Shown in pieces: positions 21,893-30,491 of a stretch of DNA of 64,000 nucleotides. The notes under the pieces are model-generated. The model was not told the DNA's origin, searched no databases, and worked only from the letters and a program-made list of their open reading frames with translations. A program made the translations under genes and the position numbers. Position 1 is the stretch's first letter, and every line of letters starts with the position of its first letter. The stretch is from Pycnococcus provasolii (taxonomy: Eukaryota > Chlorophyta > Pseudoscourfieldiophyceae > Pseudoscourfieldiales > Pycnococcaceae). Location of the stretch: the NCBI GenBank assembly GCA_938743325.2, contig OW568866.1, positions 124,001 to 188,000 of the forward strand, read 5' to 3'.

Positions 21893-22555
21893 AGTTCTTC
21901 TCGAGGACAACGTAGGCGCGGTGACGAGAGAGATGGTGAAGGAAAAGTATGGAGTCGTTACAAGGGAGAGAATAGGTCGGGCCCAATTCTATAACGGGGC
22001 GTCCCGTTATAGGGGTTTATCACGTGATCGGTCACGTGATCAACCAACGGCTCTCTTACAATAGTAACCAAACAATAAAGTATCCCTAAATAATAACCTC
22101 AACAATACATATATACCTTGTCTAGTTCGGGGTTAGTCTCACACACCACCCCAAGGTATAAATGTATGGCTGAAATTTTGAATAACTGAGTAATGATTTA
22201 TGAGTGAAAAGAAAAACCTGTAGTGCAGGGGAAAAGAAAACCCATAAACCTCAAAATGATATCACAGTCCGTCGTGAAATCTTGGTTGGAAAGCTGGAGA
22301 ACACCCAGTGACATCACAAACTCGCACCATACCGCTTCACGTCTTCGTGACGGAGGCACATGCGGCGACGGAGAGCACACATGCGTGTATGGGCGAAGAC
22401 TTGAAAGGCGCCACGGCGGGAACTAACAAGGAACAAAGAGGAAAAGAAGAATAACAAAGAAAGAGTTGGCTACTCCGTCGCCGCCACGAATGCACGCGTA
22501 TCACCCGATGTCGATGGTGGTAAACCCCTACTACTTTCATGGTAAGTTAGGTGTG
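21893..22555. other. intergenic region with palindromes and hairpins
   Basis: No coding sequence was recognised. A 9-bp-stem palindrome (TATAACGGG, GCGT loop) lies at 21990-22011. Two CACGTG-centred palindromes lie at 22019-22028 and 22032-22039. A hairpin with stem TATACCTTG/CAAGGTATA pairs 22112-22120 with 22152-22160 and has an inner GGGT/ACCC pairing. The rest is AT-rich spacer behind the ankyrin-kinase-TIR gene, which ends at 22556. Confidence 0.6.
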
Positions 22556-25500
22556 TTACACGTGTTCATTGGCACTACTGTTACTAGTATTAGTATTGGC
22601 GCGGATGCCTGCGCCCATCGACTTGGCGCGCCTTAGTGTAAGCGCGCCCATACGCGCAGGCTGCGAGGCGGGCTGCGCCAAAGTCGCGGCGTCGAGGCGA
22701 GAACGCAACGCAAGGCGACGGAGCATCTCGGTCGTCACGCGCTTGCTCAGACGGTCAATCTCCTCCTGCTGAGTCTTGACAAGCACCTCGAGCTCCTCCG
22801 TGGGACTCTTCTTTCTCATGGCGACCGCGCGCCGACGATCGTGAACCGAAACGTGGCGAGGCACAGCCACGGATTTCAGGCGTTCCAAGATGGCGCAGAT
22901 GGCCGCCTCCCGAAACTCTATCGGTGCAATGAACGGTATGATCTCCGAAGCATCAATTCCACAATCGCATACTTCACCTTCCAACTCCTTGCGACTCACA
23001 CCTTCGTAGCCAGACCGCTCGTCCATTTGGCAAAGAAGAACAATCGGCTTGCGATTCTTTAGGGGTGCACGCACTATCGTACTCATATGCTGCATTACGG
23101 CCCTCGTGGCAAGAACGACGCTCAAATCTGTATTCGCGGAGCAATCAGCCGCCGCAGTCACTGTCACTGTATATGGCTCGGGAACATCGTCGTCTGCATA
23201 GCGCCGCGCGACTGACCGTAGTTCGTCAGCCAGCGCGAGCACCTGAGTTTCATGGTGCGATAGACCGTCGCCTTGCAATCCCTCAGGCGGAACCACCACA
23301 TTGATTCTTGCTCCATACGGAATTGACTGCACAAGGCTTCTCAAGCGAATGTGACTACCATGATCTGCAGAGAGTCCCATCGCATGGAGGATCTTTTGCA
23401 CAGTCACGTTGGACAATACCGCGTCATGGTACAGAGGGATAGATGTAATGTCGAACAAGCTCTTCAATTTTCCAGCGTGCTCGTAATTAGCGTAATTCCC
23501 TTGAGACTTTTGCTCGTCCTTCAGCTCGTTCACAAAGTCGCTGAAACTTGCGGAGCCGCCGTGCAGTGGATCAGTCTCATGCACGAGGATGATGTTCGCA
23601 TCGTATTCAAATGCCGTGGTAAGCTCAAGCTTACAGAACCATCGCTTGAAGTATCCCTTTGTTAAGAGCAGAAGGAAGTGTTTGTGATTTCTGACCCCCT
23701 CTTGCATGGCCTTTGCACTTAGCTCGGTCCGATCCATGTCGTACCAAATGTGCTGCTGAAGCCAACGGCGCTGCTCTTTTAAGAGTCCCACTAACCATCG
23801 GGCTGTCGTTCCACCTCCGCCCTCCTGATAGTGACTGACAAAACAGCCGGGTGACAGAATAGCCTTGCCATTTGCGAACACACCAAATGTGCCCCTGTCC
23901 GCACTGTTATGAAAGAAGCGATGCTCCAATACTTCGTTGATTGAGACTGGACGCTCGATTGGGGATGCCCGTAGCAACCATCGGATGAGATCAGCAAGAT
24001 ATTGTGCGTGCTCTGTACCTTGAAAAGTTGTAGAATCTGATGAGGATGCAGAGTACAGAGTCTCTTCGAGTCTGATATCATTCCAGCTCGCAAGGGCTTC
24101 AAGATCTCCAAGCGTAACATCATCATTATGATCGGTGAGCCACAGAGGCCTGCCAGTGTACAATTCGAAGAGAACAACACCAAGGCTCCACAAGTCGTAA
24201 CTTTGCTGTGCAGTGTAGTCTTGCAATGTGCGTCCGGGTACTTGCCTGGCTATATCGAACAGCACACGTGCCATCTCGGGTGGACAATATCCGCTTGATG
24301 GTGTCTTTTTCCCGAAGGAGGTTTGGATCTGGCAAGAGCAATCGAAGTCAATCAGCTTGTACTTGCCATCGCACCGCATCAGATTCTGAGGCTTGAAGTC
24401 TCCGTGTATGATGCCATTTGAGTGGATGTGCCCGAGCGAATGCGTGAGCTGCGTGACAATCTCACGGATTTTGGTGATATCAGATCCAGCGATATGATCG
24501 TGCGTGAGGGAGTCGCAAAGGCTGAAATCCCCTCGAGGCAAAACCACGCAAAACTTGTACAGAGCTATATGTGCTTCGAGTGATGCTGATGCAGTAGTGC
24601 TATCCACGGTTGTTAATCTATCATTCATGATCCCCGTTTCTTCATCAGCAGGATCCACTTCGACTTCATGAGCTAGCGCCAGTGTCGTTGTTTGTGGAAG
24701 ATGATCGCCTAGTCGAAGACGCATCAGACCTTTCGCAAATGAATTCCTCACGACTGATTCTTCACAGATATCTCCTGATGCATCATATGAAGTCATGATG
24801 TGGATAACATGACGGTGATCGAGATCATCGCGCGACTCGATCTCGCGATGGTATTGCCCTTGATCACGCATAAGCTTCAGTGCGACAGGAATCGGCAGCG
24901 TGCCGCCACTGCCGCTCCTCATTTCTTCATGATGGTCCATCGCAAATATCACAATGCATGTGCGGCTGATATGAGCTGGAGGACCTTCGACAATTTCGTA
25001 TCGTCCAAGGAAGTAGAGAGCCTGCTGCATAGCCACCCGCGATTCTGCGCATGCAACATCCAACACGGTTCGTCCATAAGAATCTTTTAGCAACGTAAGG
25101 TCTGGCTGTGCCTCTACAATCTTGTTCAAGAGCTTTGCGTACAACGGGCAGAGAGAGAGGCAATGCATTACTGTCTCGCCTGTAACATCCGTGCATGACA
25201 GGCACTCGTGCGAAGATTTTGATGCGGCAAGAAGGGCCCCAATCACAGCAGGTGGCGTATTGTTTTGTGAAGCCCAGTGGATCGGCAATCTGCTCATCTT
25301 CCGATCCTTTGAGTCGCATTGATGAAGGAGCAATTTCACCACTTCGAGATCAACATGGTTCTTGCAATTGCAGATAAGTGCCGTCTCACCTAGAGTATTG
25401 CGCACTTCGAGATCGGCGCCCTTGCTGACGAAGAATTCTAAAAACCGAACAAGTCCGTACTTTGCGGCTTGAAAAACGCAATTTTCGCCACTGCCTGCTT

Positions 25501-27523
25501 CCATCATCGCCGTCAAATCCGTGTTCTCCTGTAAGGATGCAAGAATCGCCAGATATGGGGTCAAATCGCCGGCTTCGTGTGCGCTCTTGCAAATCGTCTG
25601 GAGCACCGTAAGGTCAATTCGAGCGCCGCGGTCGGCAAATAATTTGACAATGTGATGTCGACCATTACTACGGCAAGCATGCACCAGTGGCGTTGTGCCC
25701 CAAGTCGAGACATCCTTGTTGACGCCAAAGTCAAGCAGCATCGACAATATTTTTGTAATTTTGATCTCATCCCATCCATCTGGCGTAACGAACGACTTCT
25801 GAATAAGTGCGACGACTAAATTGTAGTCTTTTTGCTGTCCACTGTTGAAAAGATCGATCCAACTGCGATCCTTCTTCTTGACCATCAAATCCTCAACTCT
25901 GCTCATGACAATTGAGTTAAAGTGCGATGGTGTGACGAACGAATCCGAGTCAATATTGCTGATGCTTGTCTCCCTCGTACGGAAATTGGGATGCAGCTCC
26001 TCATTGTCGGATCGTTTGTTTCTAGTTGATGTAGCTGCAGCGTTTTGTTCCGCATCGAGAAGCTTTCGCACCAAATCGCAGTCTTCTCTCATGCAAGCGC
26101 TCCAAATGTCTGCAAATCTCTGGGAGACTTTCAGCGACCGTCCCTCCTCCTCATCTTCCTCGTAATCTCCCGAGTCGTCTGAGACAGATTCCAAGTCAGA
26201 ATCCGAGACAGATTTTCCTCTTAAATGCCCTGCCCAAGCTGCCTCTAGAAGCGTGTCTAGCGCCGTCAATCCATCGTGGTTACGTGCATTTGGATCAATT
26301 CCCTCGACGGTGAGCAGGTATCGAACAACCTTGAAATTATGGCGAGCCATGGCATGATGCAGCACCGTATTCCCGCGGCCGTCTAACAAGTCTGGCGGTG
26401 CTCCGTACTGCTCGACCATCAGGCGCACAAGCTCACATTCGTCACCATCTGAACCAGCGAGCAAATGGAAGCTGCTGACGAGCTCGCCCTCGGAAAGAAT
26501 GACAAAATCGGTATTTCCCGCGTGCACGTCATCGTAGGCGGAGTCGAGGTGCTGCGGATCCATTCCATATTCAAGCAGCATGCGCACCATGTCATGCCGT
26601 TGCTCGCCAGGCTCGCGGAATTCTACCATGTGTCCACTGTCGAGACACCAGCACGCAACCCATAGAGCGAAATGCGCTCGGGGATGCTTAGTGGCGCCGT
26701 GCATGCAGAGCACGCGTCCAACACCTGTCAATCCGAACATCGCAGCCTTCACGAGCGCGCTATTGTTGTGATCGTCCAAGTGCGTAACGTCTGCGCCAGC
26801 GTTGATCAAGAGCTGGGTGCACACAATGCGCTTATGCACAAAGTTTTTCAGCTCTTCGTACGATAAGAGCCCTGTGCGATACGCTCTGTGTTCCTCTTGG
26901 TTTCCAATCACCGTCATAGAGAGCGCCGCAAGGTGCCCATCGCTCTTGCTCGTGGTATTTGGCGAATGGCCGCCGTCGAGCAACTCGCGGAGTTTGTCCA
27001 CATCGGCTGCGTTTGCAGCCTCCACAATTTCGTCATCGTCCTCTTCGTCGTCGTCCTCCTCCTCCTCGCCATCTTCTTCGACGTCGGCGTCCGTGGTGCC
27101 ATCCTCGTCCTCAACGGTTTCCCAGCTGGTAGTGCTGAGAGAGGACGGTGGATGAACACCTCCACCACTTCGATCGAGCCATTCGCCAAGGAGCTTGATG
27201 CACCTGCCGAAGGTGCCGCGCGCTTGACTTCTTTGCAAACCGCCTAGCGCCTTAACGACGCCGGTGTACGCCGAACGCACAACCTCCTGTTCGTCGTCTT
27301 CTAGCTCAGTTAAAAGGTCCTCGAACTCGTTTTCGCCTTCAAGTATGAGCAGCTCGTCGAGTTCTGGAACGGATACAAAGTCATTGCTACTTTCACGAGT
27401 GCCATTGTCCTCGAGTACGAGGTGACCTGACCCTGCGTCTGACGACTTTGCCTCTTCCAACTCGGACGTATCGTCATGATGTTCTGCCGGCTTTTTCTTT
27501 TGTTTCTTTTTTTTCCTGGGCAT
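22556..27523 (-). CDS. ankyrin repeat - protein kinase - TIR domain protein
   Basis: An intronless gene of 1,655 codons starting MPRKKKKQKKKPAEHH, a basic patch that could be a nuclear signal. Acidic stretches cover about residues 57-80 and 137-165. Ankyrin repeats cover roughly 165-440 and 470-830 in two blocks. A kinase-like domain spans about 855-1205, with Lys in VALKLM at 883, catalytic loop HGDFKPQN at 1040-1047, DFD at 1059-1061 in place of DFG, and YDLWSLGVVLFELYTGRPLW. A TIR domain spans about 1225-1375: GCFVSHYQE, IWYDMDRTELSAKAM, LLLTKGYFKRWFCKLEL with Glu1300 at the usual catalytic position, and IILVHETD. A second alpha/beta region (1405-1550) and a C-terminal coiled coil (1575-1610) follow. 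It is likely a cytoplasmic signalling or immune-type receptor. The domain calls are mine; the role is inferred. Confidence 0.85.
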   Translation of the reverse strand: MPRKKKKQKKKPAEHHDDTSELEEAKSSDAGSGHLVLEDNGTRESSNDFVSVPELDELLILEGENEFEDLLTELEDDEQEVVRSAYTGVVKALGGLQRSQARGTFGRCIKLLGEWLDRSGGGVHPPSSLSTTSWETVEDEDGTTDADVEEDGEEEEDDDEEDDDEIVEAANAADVDKLRELLDGGHSPNTTSKSDGHLAALSMTVIGNQEEHRAYRTGLLSYEELKNFVHKRIVCTQLLINAGADVTHLDDHNNSALVKAAMFGLTGVGRVLCMHGATKHPRAHFALWVACWCLDSGHMVEFREPGEQRHDMVRMLLEYGMDPQHLDSAYDDVHAGNTDFVILSEGELVSSFHLLAGSDGDECELVRLMVEQYGAPPDLLDGRGNTVLHHAMARHNFKVVRYLLTVEGIDPNARNHDGLTALDTLLEAAWAGHLRGKSVSDSDLESVSDDSGDYEEDEEEGRSLKVSQRFADIWSACMREDCDLVRKLLDAEQNAAATSTRNKRSDNEELHPNFRTRETSISNIDSDSFVTPSHFNSIVMSRVEDLMVKKKDRSWIDLFNSGQQKDYNLVVALIQKSFVTPDGWDEIKITKILSMLLDFGVNKDVSTWGTTPLVHACRSNGRHHIVKLFADRGARIDLTVLQTICKSAHEAGDLTPYLAILASLQENTDLTAMMEAGSGENCVFQAAKYGLVRFLEFFVSKGADLEVRNTLGETALICNCKNHVDLEVVKLLLHQCDSKDRKMSRLPIHWASQNNTPPAVIGALLAASKSSHECLSCTDVTGETVMHCLSLCPLYAKLLNKIVEAQPDLTLLKDSYGRTVLDVACAESRVAMQQALYFLGRYEIVEGPPAHISRTCIVIFAMDHHEEMRSGSGGTLPIPVALKLMRDQGQYHREIESRDDLDHRHVIHIMTSYDASGDICEESVVRNSFAKGLMRLRLGDHLPQTTTLALAHEVEVDPADEETGIMNDRLTTVDSTTASASLEAHIALYKFCVVLPRGDFSLCDSLTHDHIAGSDITKIREIVTQLTHSLGHIHSNGIIHGDFKPQNLMRCDGKYKLIDFDCSCQIQTSFGKKTPSSGYCPPEMARVLFDIARQVPGRTLQDYTAQQSYDLWSLGVVLFELYTGRPLWLTDHNDDVTLGDLEALASWNDIRLEETLYSASSSDSTTFQGTEHAQYLADLIRWLLRASPIERPVSINEVLEHRFFHNSADRGTFGVFANGKAILSPGCFVSHYQEGGGGTTARWLVGLLKEQRRWLQQHIWYDMDRTELSAKAMQEGVRNHKHFLLLLTKGYFKRWFCKLELTTAFEYDANIILVHETDPLHGGSASFSDFVNELKDEQKSQGNYANYEHAGKLKSLFDITSIPLYHDAVLSNVTVQKILHAMGLSADHGSHIRLRSLVQSIPYGARINVVVPPEGLQGDGLSHHETQVLALADELRSVARRYADDDVPEPYTVTVTAAADCSANTDLSVVLATRAVMQHMSTIVRAPLKNRKPIVLLCQMDERSGYEGVSRKELEGEVCDCGIDASEIIPFIAPIEFREAAICAILERLKSVAVPRHVSVHDRRRAVAMRKKSPTEELEVLVKTQQEEIDRLSKRVTTEMLRRLALRSRLDAATLAQPASQPARMGALTLRRAKSMGAGIRANTNTSNSSANEHV

Positions 27524-27862
27524 GTCCGTTGCGTTTTAGAAGTTACGATCACTACTTCGTGTGCCTGACGATGTCCACCGTAGGGCGAGGCTCGTTGGTT
27601 CTTGGTTGAACAAGCGCACCACGCAAGGCGCACGTCGCAACTGCAATAACTACCACGAGCACGAGCAGTTGGGTCGTGCGGGCGAGGTTGCGGCCGGGGT
27701 GCAAGGAATTGTCACAGGGGAGGCTTGATTTGACAGGAGTTCGGAGTGGGGGTTGGGATTACTCGTGCGCCCTTGTTTTTGATTATAGATTTTAAGGCGG
27801 CTGATGGTTAAGTAACGTGTTTTATATTACAGTTATTCATAGGTACTTCATCGAAGAGTAGG
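27524..27862. promoter_or_regulatory. 5' region of ankyrin-kinase-TIR gene
   Basis: A 339 bp gap between the start of the ankyrin-kinase-TIR gene and the 3' end of the TPR gene. No repeat, palindrome or ORF worth naming was seen. Confidence 0.4.
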
Positions 27863-29050
27863 CTAGAGCTCCATGGCATCCTGCCACATGCTCACCCACC
27901 TCGCCGTCCATCCGAGCGTCTCGCTCACGTAAGTCGTACTCGCGAGCTGGGGCATCGCCGCCAGCGCACGCGCTGCGTCGATCGCCGCGCGATCCTGAGC
28001 ACGTGCGTACTCCTCGGGTGCAGCCGCGGCGAGCGTCAGCGCCGCGCGTGCCGCTCGCGCCTCCGCGTAGTTGCCGTACTTGCGCACGAGCGCGTCAAGG
28101 ATCTGTGCCGCGTCAGCCGACTCGTCGACGGCGCGCTTCACGCCGGGAATGAGGTCAGATGCCTCACGCTCTGCAACGACCAAGACTTCGTCGTCGGGAA
28201 CGGACGACTCATCTTCTGCGCCTGAGCCTGTCTCCTCTACCGCCATCGCCTCGAAGTCAGTCATGCGCGCCTCGTGCAACGCAAGGGCCCACTTCAGGCG
28301 GTATCCTGCAATCCCAGGAGCGAGCACGGCAGCGGCGCCGTACGCCTCCGCAGATTCCTTGTGCTTATTCTGCATGCGAAACGCGTCGCCGAGGTTGTGC
28401 CATGCTGCAAATTCCTCTGGATCGAGCGTGACAGCCGCCTCGCAGTCGACAACCGCCTCGTCGAGTCGGTTCAGCCTCTGCAATGCTATGCACCGATTCA
28501 GCAAGGGCACGGGAGCGGAGGGTGCGAGTTCGTGCGCGGCGCTGAAGTTGCGCGCCGCCTCCTCGTACTGCTCGAGCTGCAGGTGAATGTTCCCCAAGTT
28601 TGACCACGACGACGCGTCGTTTGGGTCGTTGCGTGTTTGCTTTGCGAAGATTGCCTCTGCTAGTTTGAGATCGCCGTTCAGAGCAGCTTTTAATGCAGTT
28701 CTCGTATCCGCGGACTCGACGTTTTTCAAGAAGATGGACGAGTCAGTCGAAGAGTCCGAGGAGGAGGAGTCAACGGGACTGCTGGTGCGAATGTTTTTCC
28801 GAAGGAGCTGCTGAGCCGGTTGCGTTGGTAGTGGCGTCGCGGTGGTGGTGGTTACGGCGGCGAGGGCTGGGGATGTTGTTGTAAGGACGGGTGAAAAGGA
28901 GAGCCAGGCGGCGAGTAGAAGTGATGAAGCAGCACGAGACGTAGGAGGAGGAGGAGGAGAAGGTGGTGGTGGTGCGTGGCCACGTATGGAAAGGGTGCGT
29001 GAGGACTGCGGCGGTTGGCGTGGTTGTGACTGCATCATCGAACGCGACAT
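27863..29050 (-). CDS. TPR protein, probable thylakoid lumen or plastid
   Basis: The ATG at 29050 (MSRSMMQSQPRQPPQSSR) gives 395 residues. A longer in-frame extension begins only with GTG. The N-terminus looks bipartite: a basic Ser/Pro-rich stretch, then a hydrophobic segment ending SPALAA, an Ala-X-Ala site typical of lumenal proteins. TPR repeats at about 110-240 include DASSWSNLGNIHLQLEQYEE, NRCIALQRLNRLDEAVVDCE and AAWHNLGDAFRMQNKHKESA. The C-terminal third is Ala-rich and helical. A role in assembling photosynthetic complexes, as for other plastid TPR proteins, is possible but unproven. A five-unit CTAACC tract lies 88 bp upstream of the ATG. Confidence 0.75.
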   Translation of the reverse strand: MSRSMMQSQPRQPPQSSRTLSIRGHAPPPPSPPPPPTSRAASSLLLAAWLSFSPVLTTTSPALAAVTTTTATPLPTQPAQQLLRKNIRTSSPVDSSSSDSSTDSSIFLKNVESADTRTALKAALNGDLKLAEAIFAKQTRNDPNDASSWSNLGNIHLQLEQYEEAARNFSAAHELAPSAPVPLLNRCIALQRLNRLDEAVVDCEAAVTLDPEEFAAWHNLGDAFRMQNKHKESAEAYGAAAVLAPGIAGYRLKWALALHEARMTDFEAMAVEETGSGAEDESSVPDDEVLVVAEREASDLIPGVKRAVDESADAAQILDALVRKYGNYAEARAARAALTLAAAAPEEYARAQDRAAIDAARALAAMPQLASTTYVSETLGWTARWVSMWQDAMEL

Positions 29051-29137
29051 CGTCGGGTGTGCTTGCCGTGTGATGAGAATGAGGAGATACGTTGCACGGG
29101 CACTTTTGGGCCACAAATGAAGCACGTGGCCGCAGCA

Positions 29138-29167
29138 CTAACCCTAACCCTAACCCTAACCCTAACC
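29138..29167. promoter_or_regulatory. interstitial telomere-like tract upstream of TPR gene
   Basis: Exactly five CTAACC units, 88 bp upstream of the TPR gene's ATG. Similar tracts precede four other genes in this window. Confidence 0.75.
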
Positions 29168-29590
29168 GACATCACACGCCACCCCTCTGAATCCCCGAAC
29201 GATTTTCTCCCCGACCAAAGAGAGAGCGAGTTTTCGCCCGAGGGTTTACGCCTCTCGTGATGGCGGCGCGCGCAAGGCCCTGCCCTTCATCCGACCCAGG
29301 TTGTCGATGGAAGGTGAACGGCTTCTCAAAAGTAACACAAACTGCCTCTACGACAAAACCAACACCCAACCCCCTTCACAGTCGGTCCTTTTGGCGATGT
29401 CGCAGGCTTACAAGTAGGCGTGTGGATGCGTAGACAACATGATGAACTCCAGTAGCCGGATTTGGGTTGTCTCCACATACAAACGCGACAACAGCTCGTT
29501 GTGGGGATACACTAAGATATACTTAAGGTGCAGCTGGTTGAGCAAACTCACTCGCAGGCGCGAATCAGGCGGCGAGCAGCACCGAGGAGG
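29168..29590. other. intergenic region, no clear gene
   Basis: This stretch lies between the TPR promoter and the left inverted arm. Short frames exist on both strands but none has a recognisable domain or splice structure. I see nothing supportable here. Confidence 0.35.
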
Positions 29591-29645
29591 AGGCTTTTCC
29601 ACGGAGGAGGAGACGATGGCGCACCTGAAGAGAAAGATAAACTAA
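29591..29645 (+). pseudogene. copied 3' end of MYND gene
   Basis: Encodes FSTEEETMAHLKRKIN and a stop codon. It differs from the real MYND C-terminus by Ile for Lys at the penultimate residue. It lies at the outer edge of the left arm and has no gene in front of it. Confidence 0.85.
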
Positions 29646-30378
29646 ACAACAACACGTGAAGCAAGATCGACAAGCATCAAGATGAGGCACTCGCGCATTG
29701 CAGACTGGATAGCAATAGGTAGGTGGAAGACAGCCCTACGCGAGTTGCACTGCACCTACGCGCGTGCGCCCGCAGCCGCGCGCGCGACGTCGGCACGTCG
29801 CTGCCGCGTGCTTCCGACGGACGGACCTGACGGGCGAACCGATCGTAGCCGAGTATCTGGCCCACGACGATGAGTTGGTGTTGCTAAAGGAGGAGGAAGC
29901 TTGCATGAGTACCACCTTGCATTCCGCGCCTCCTTCCCGGCGCCGGCAGGGCCCCCCAAATCGCATCGACTTTGTCGCACATGTACCCCGTCTATACTTT
30001 CGTCAATTTTTTGGCATTTGGCATTTTTATCATCTCCTGCCTTATATGGCTCGGATTAATTTGTAGTAACTGTTTTATAATCATTGAAATGATTATTGGG
30101 AATCACTGATTCCTATAACATATTTCATATAATTTCTTACGAGGTAGCCAGTTGCTTGCAACAGACTACAGCTTGTCCTCGGCCATCCACATCTGCCATC
30201 GACGAGCGACTCTTTTTCCTCCCATCCCCCATTCATCTCTCCTGCAACCCATCCATCCCATGTCACATCAAATCCAAACCCTAACACATCAAATGATGTT
30301 CGTTCGGTCTTCGTCCTTAATATATAATACAACGTTTGATGTATGTAACGTATCTTACAAGTGATGATTTTCATTCAT

Positions 30379-30484
30379 AATAATTTACCACCAACGCTCG
30401 CACTTGATGCGATCCCTCATCAGTCCACAGCTCACCAAATGTGCGATGACGTCATGGTGGGCCGACTTGCTGCATTCCTGGCGA
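30379..30484 (-). pseudogene. copied 3' end of OXNAD1-like gene, left arm
   Basis: Contains the end of the reductase coding sequence (IKCERWW and stop) plus a short piece from about 130 bp further upstream, with the intervening part missing. It is a mirror of 34282-34387 in the right arm. Confidence 0.8.
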
Positions 30485-30491
30485 AAGTGTG

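Noticed and set aside
21675-21986. N-terminal extension of VPS36 through repeat copy 2
   Set aside because: The family begins at MFLYKLTL. The extension reads repeat sequence and has no similarity to the GLUE domain.
22112-22160. Hairpin considered as a spliceosomal snRNA
   Set aside because: I could not find the conserved 5' sequences of U1, U2, U4, U5 or U6 around it.
29051-29125. Upstream extension of the TPR protein
   Set aside because: It starts only with GTG and precedes a good ATG that begins a transit-like leader.
29608-30066. P-loop-like GGPAGAGKEA reading in the inverted arms, considered as a helicase or Helitron fragment
   Set aside because: The Walker Ser/Thr is absent, no other helicase motif follows, and the frame is rich in Arg/Pro like other shadow frames of GC-rich DNA.
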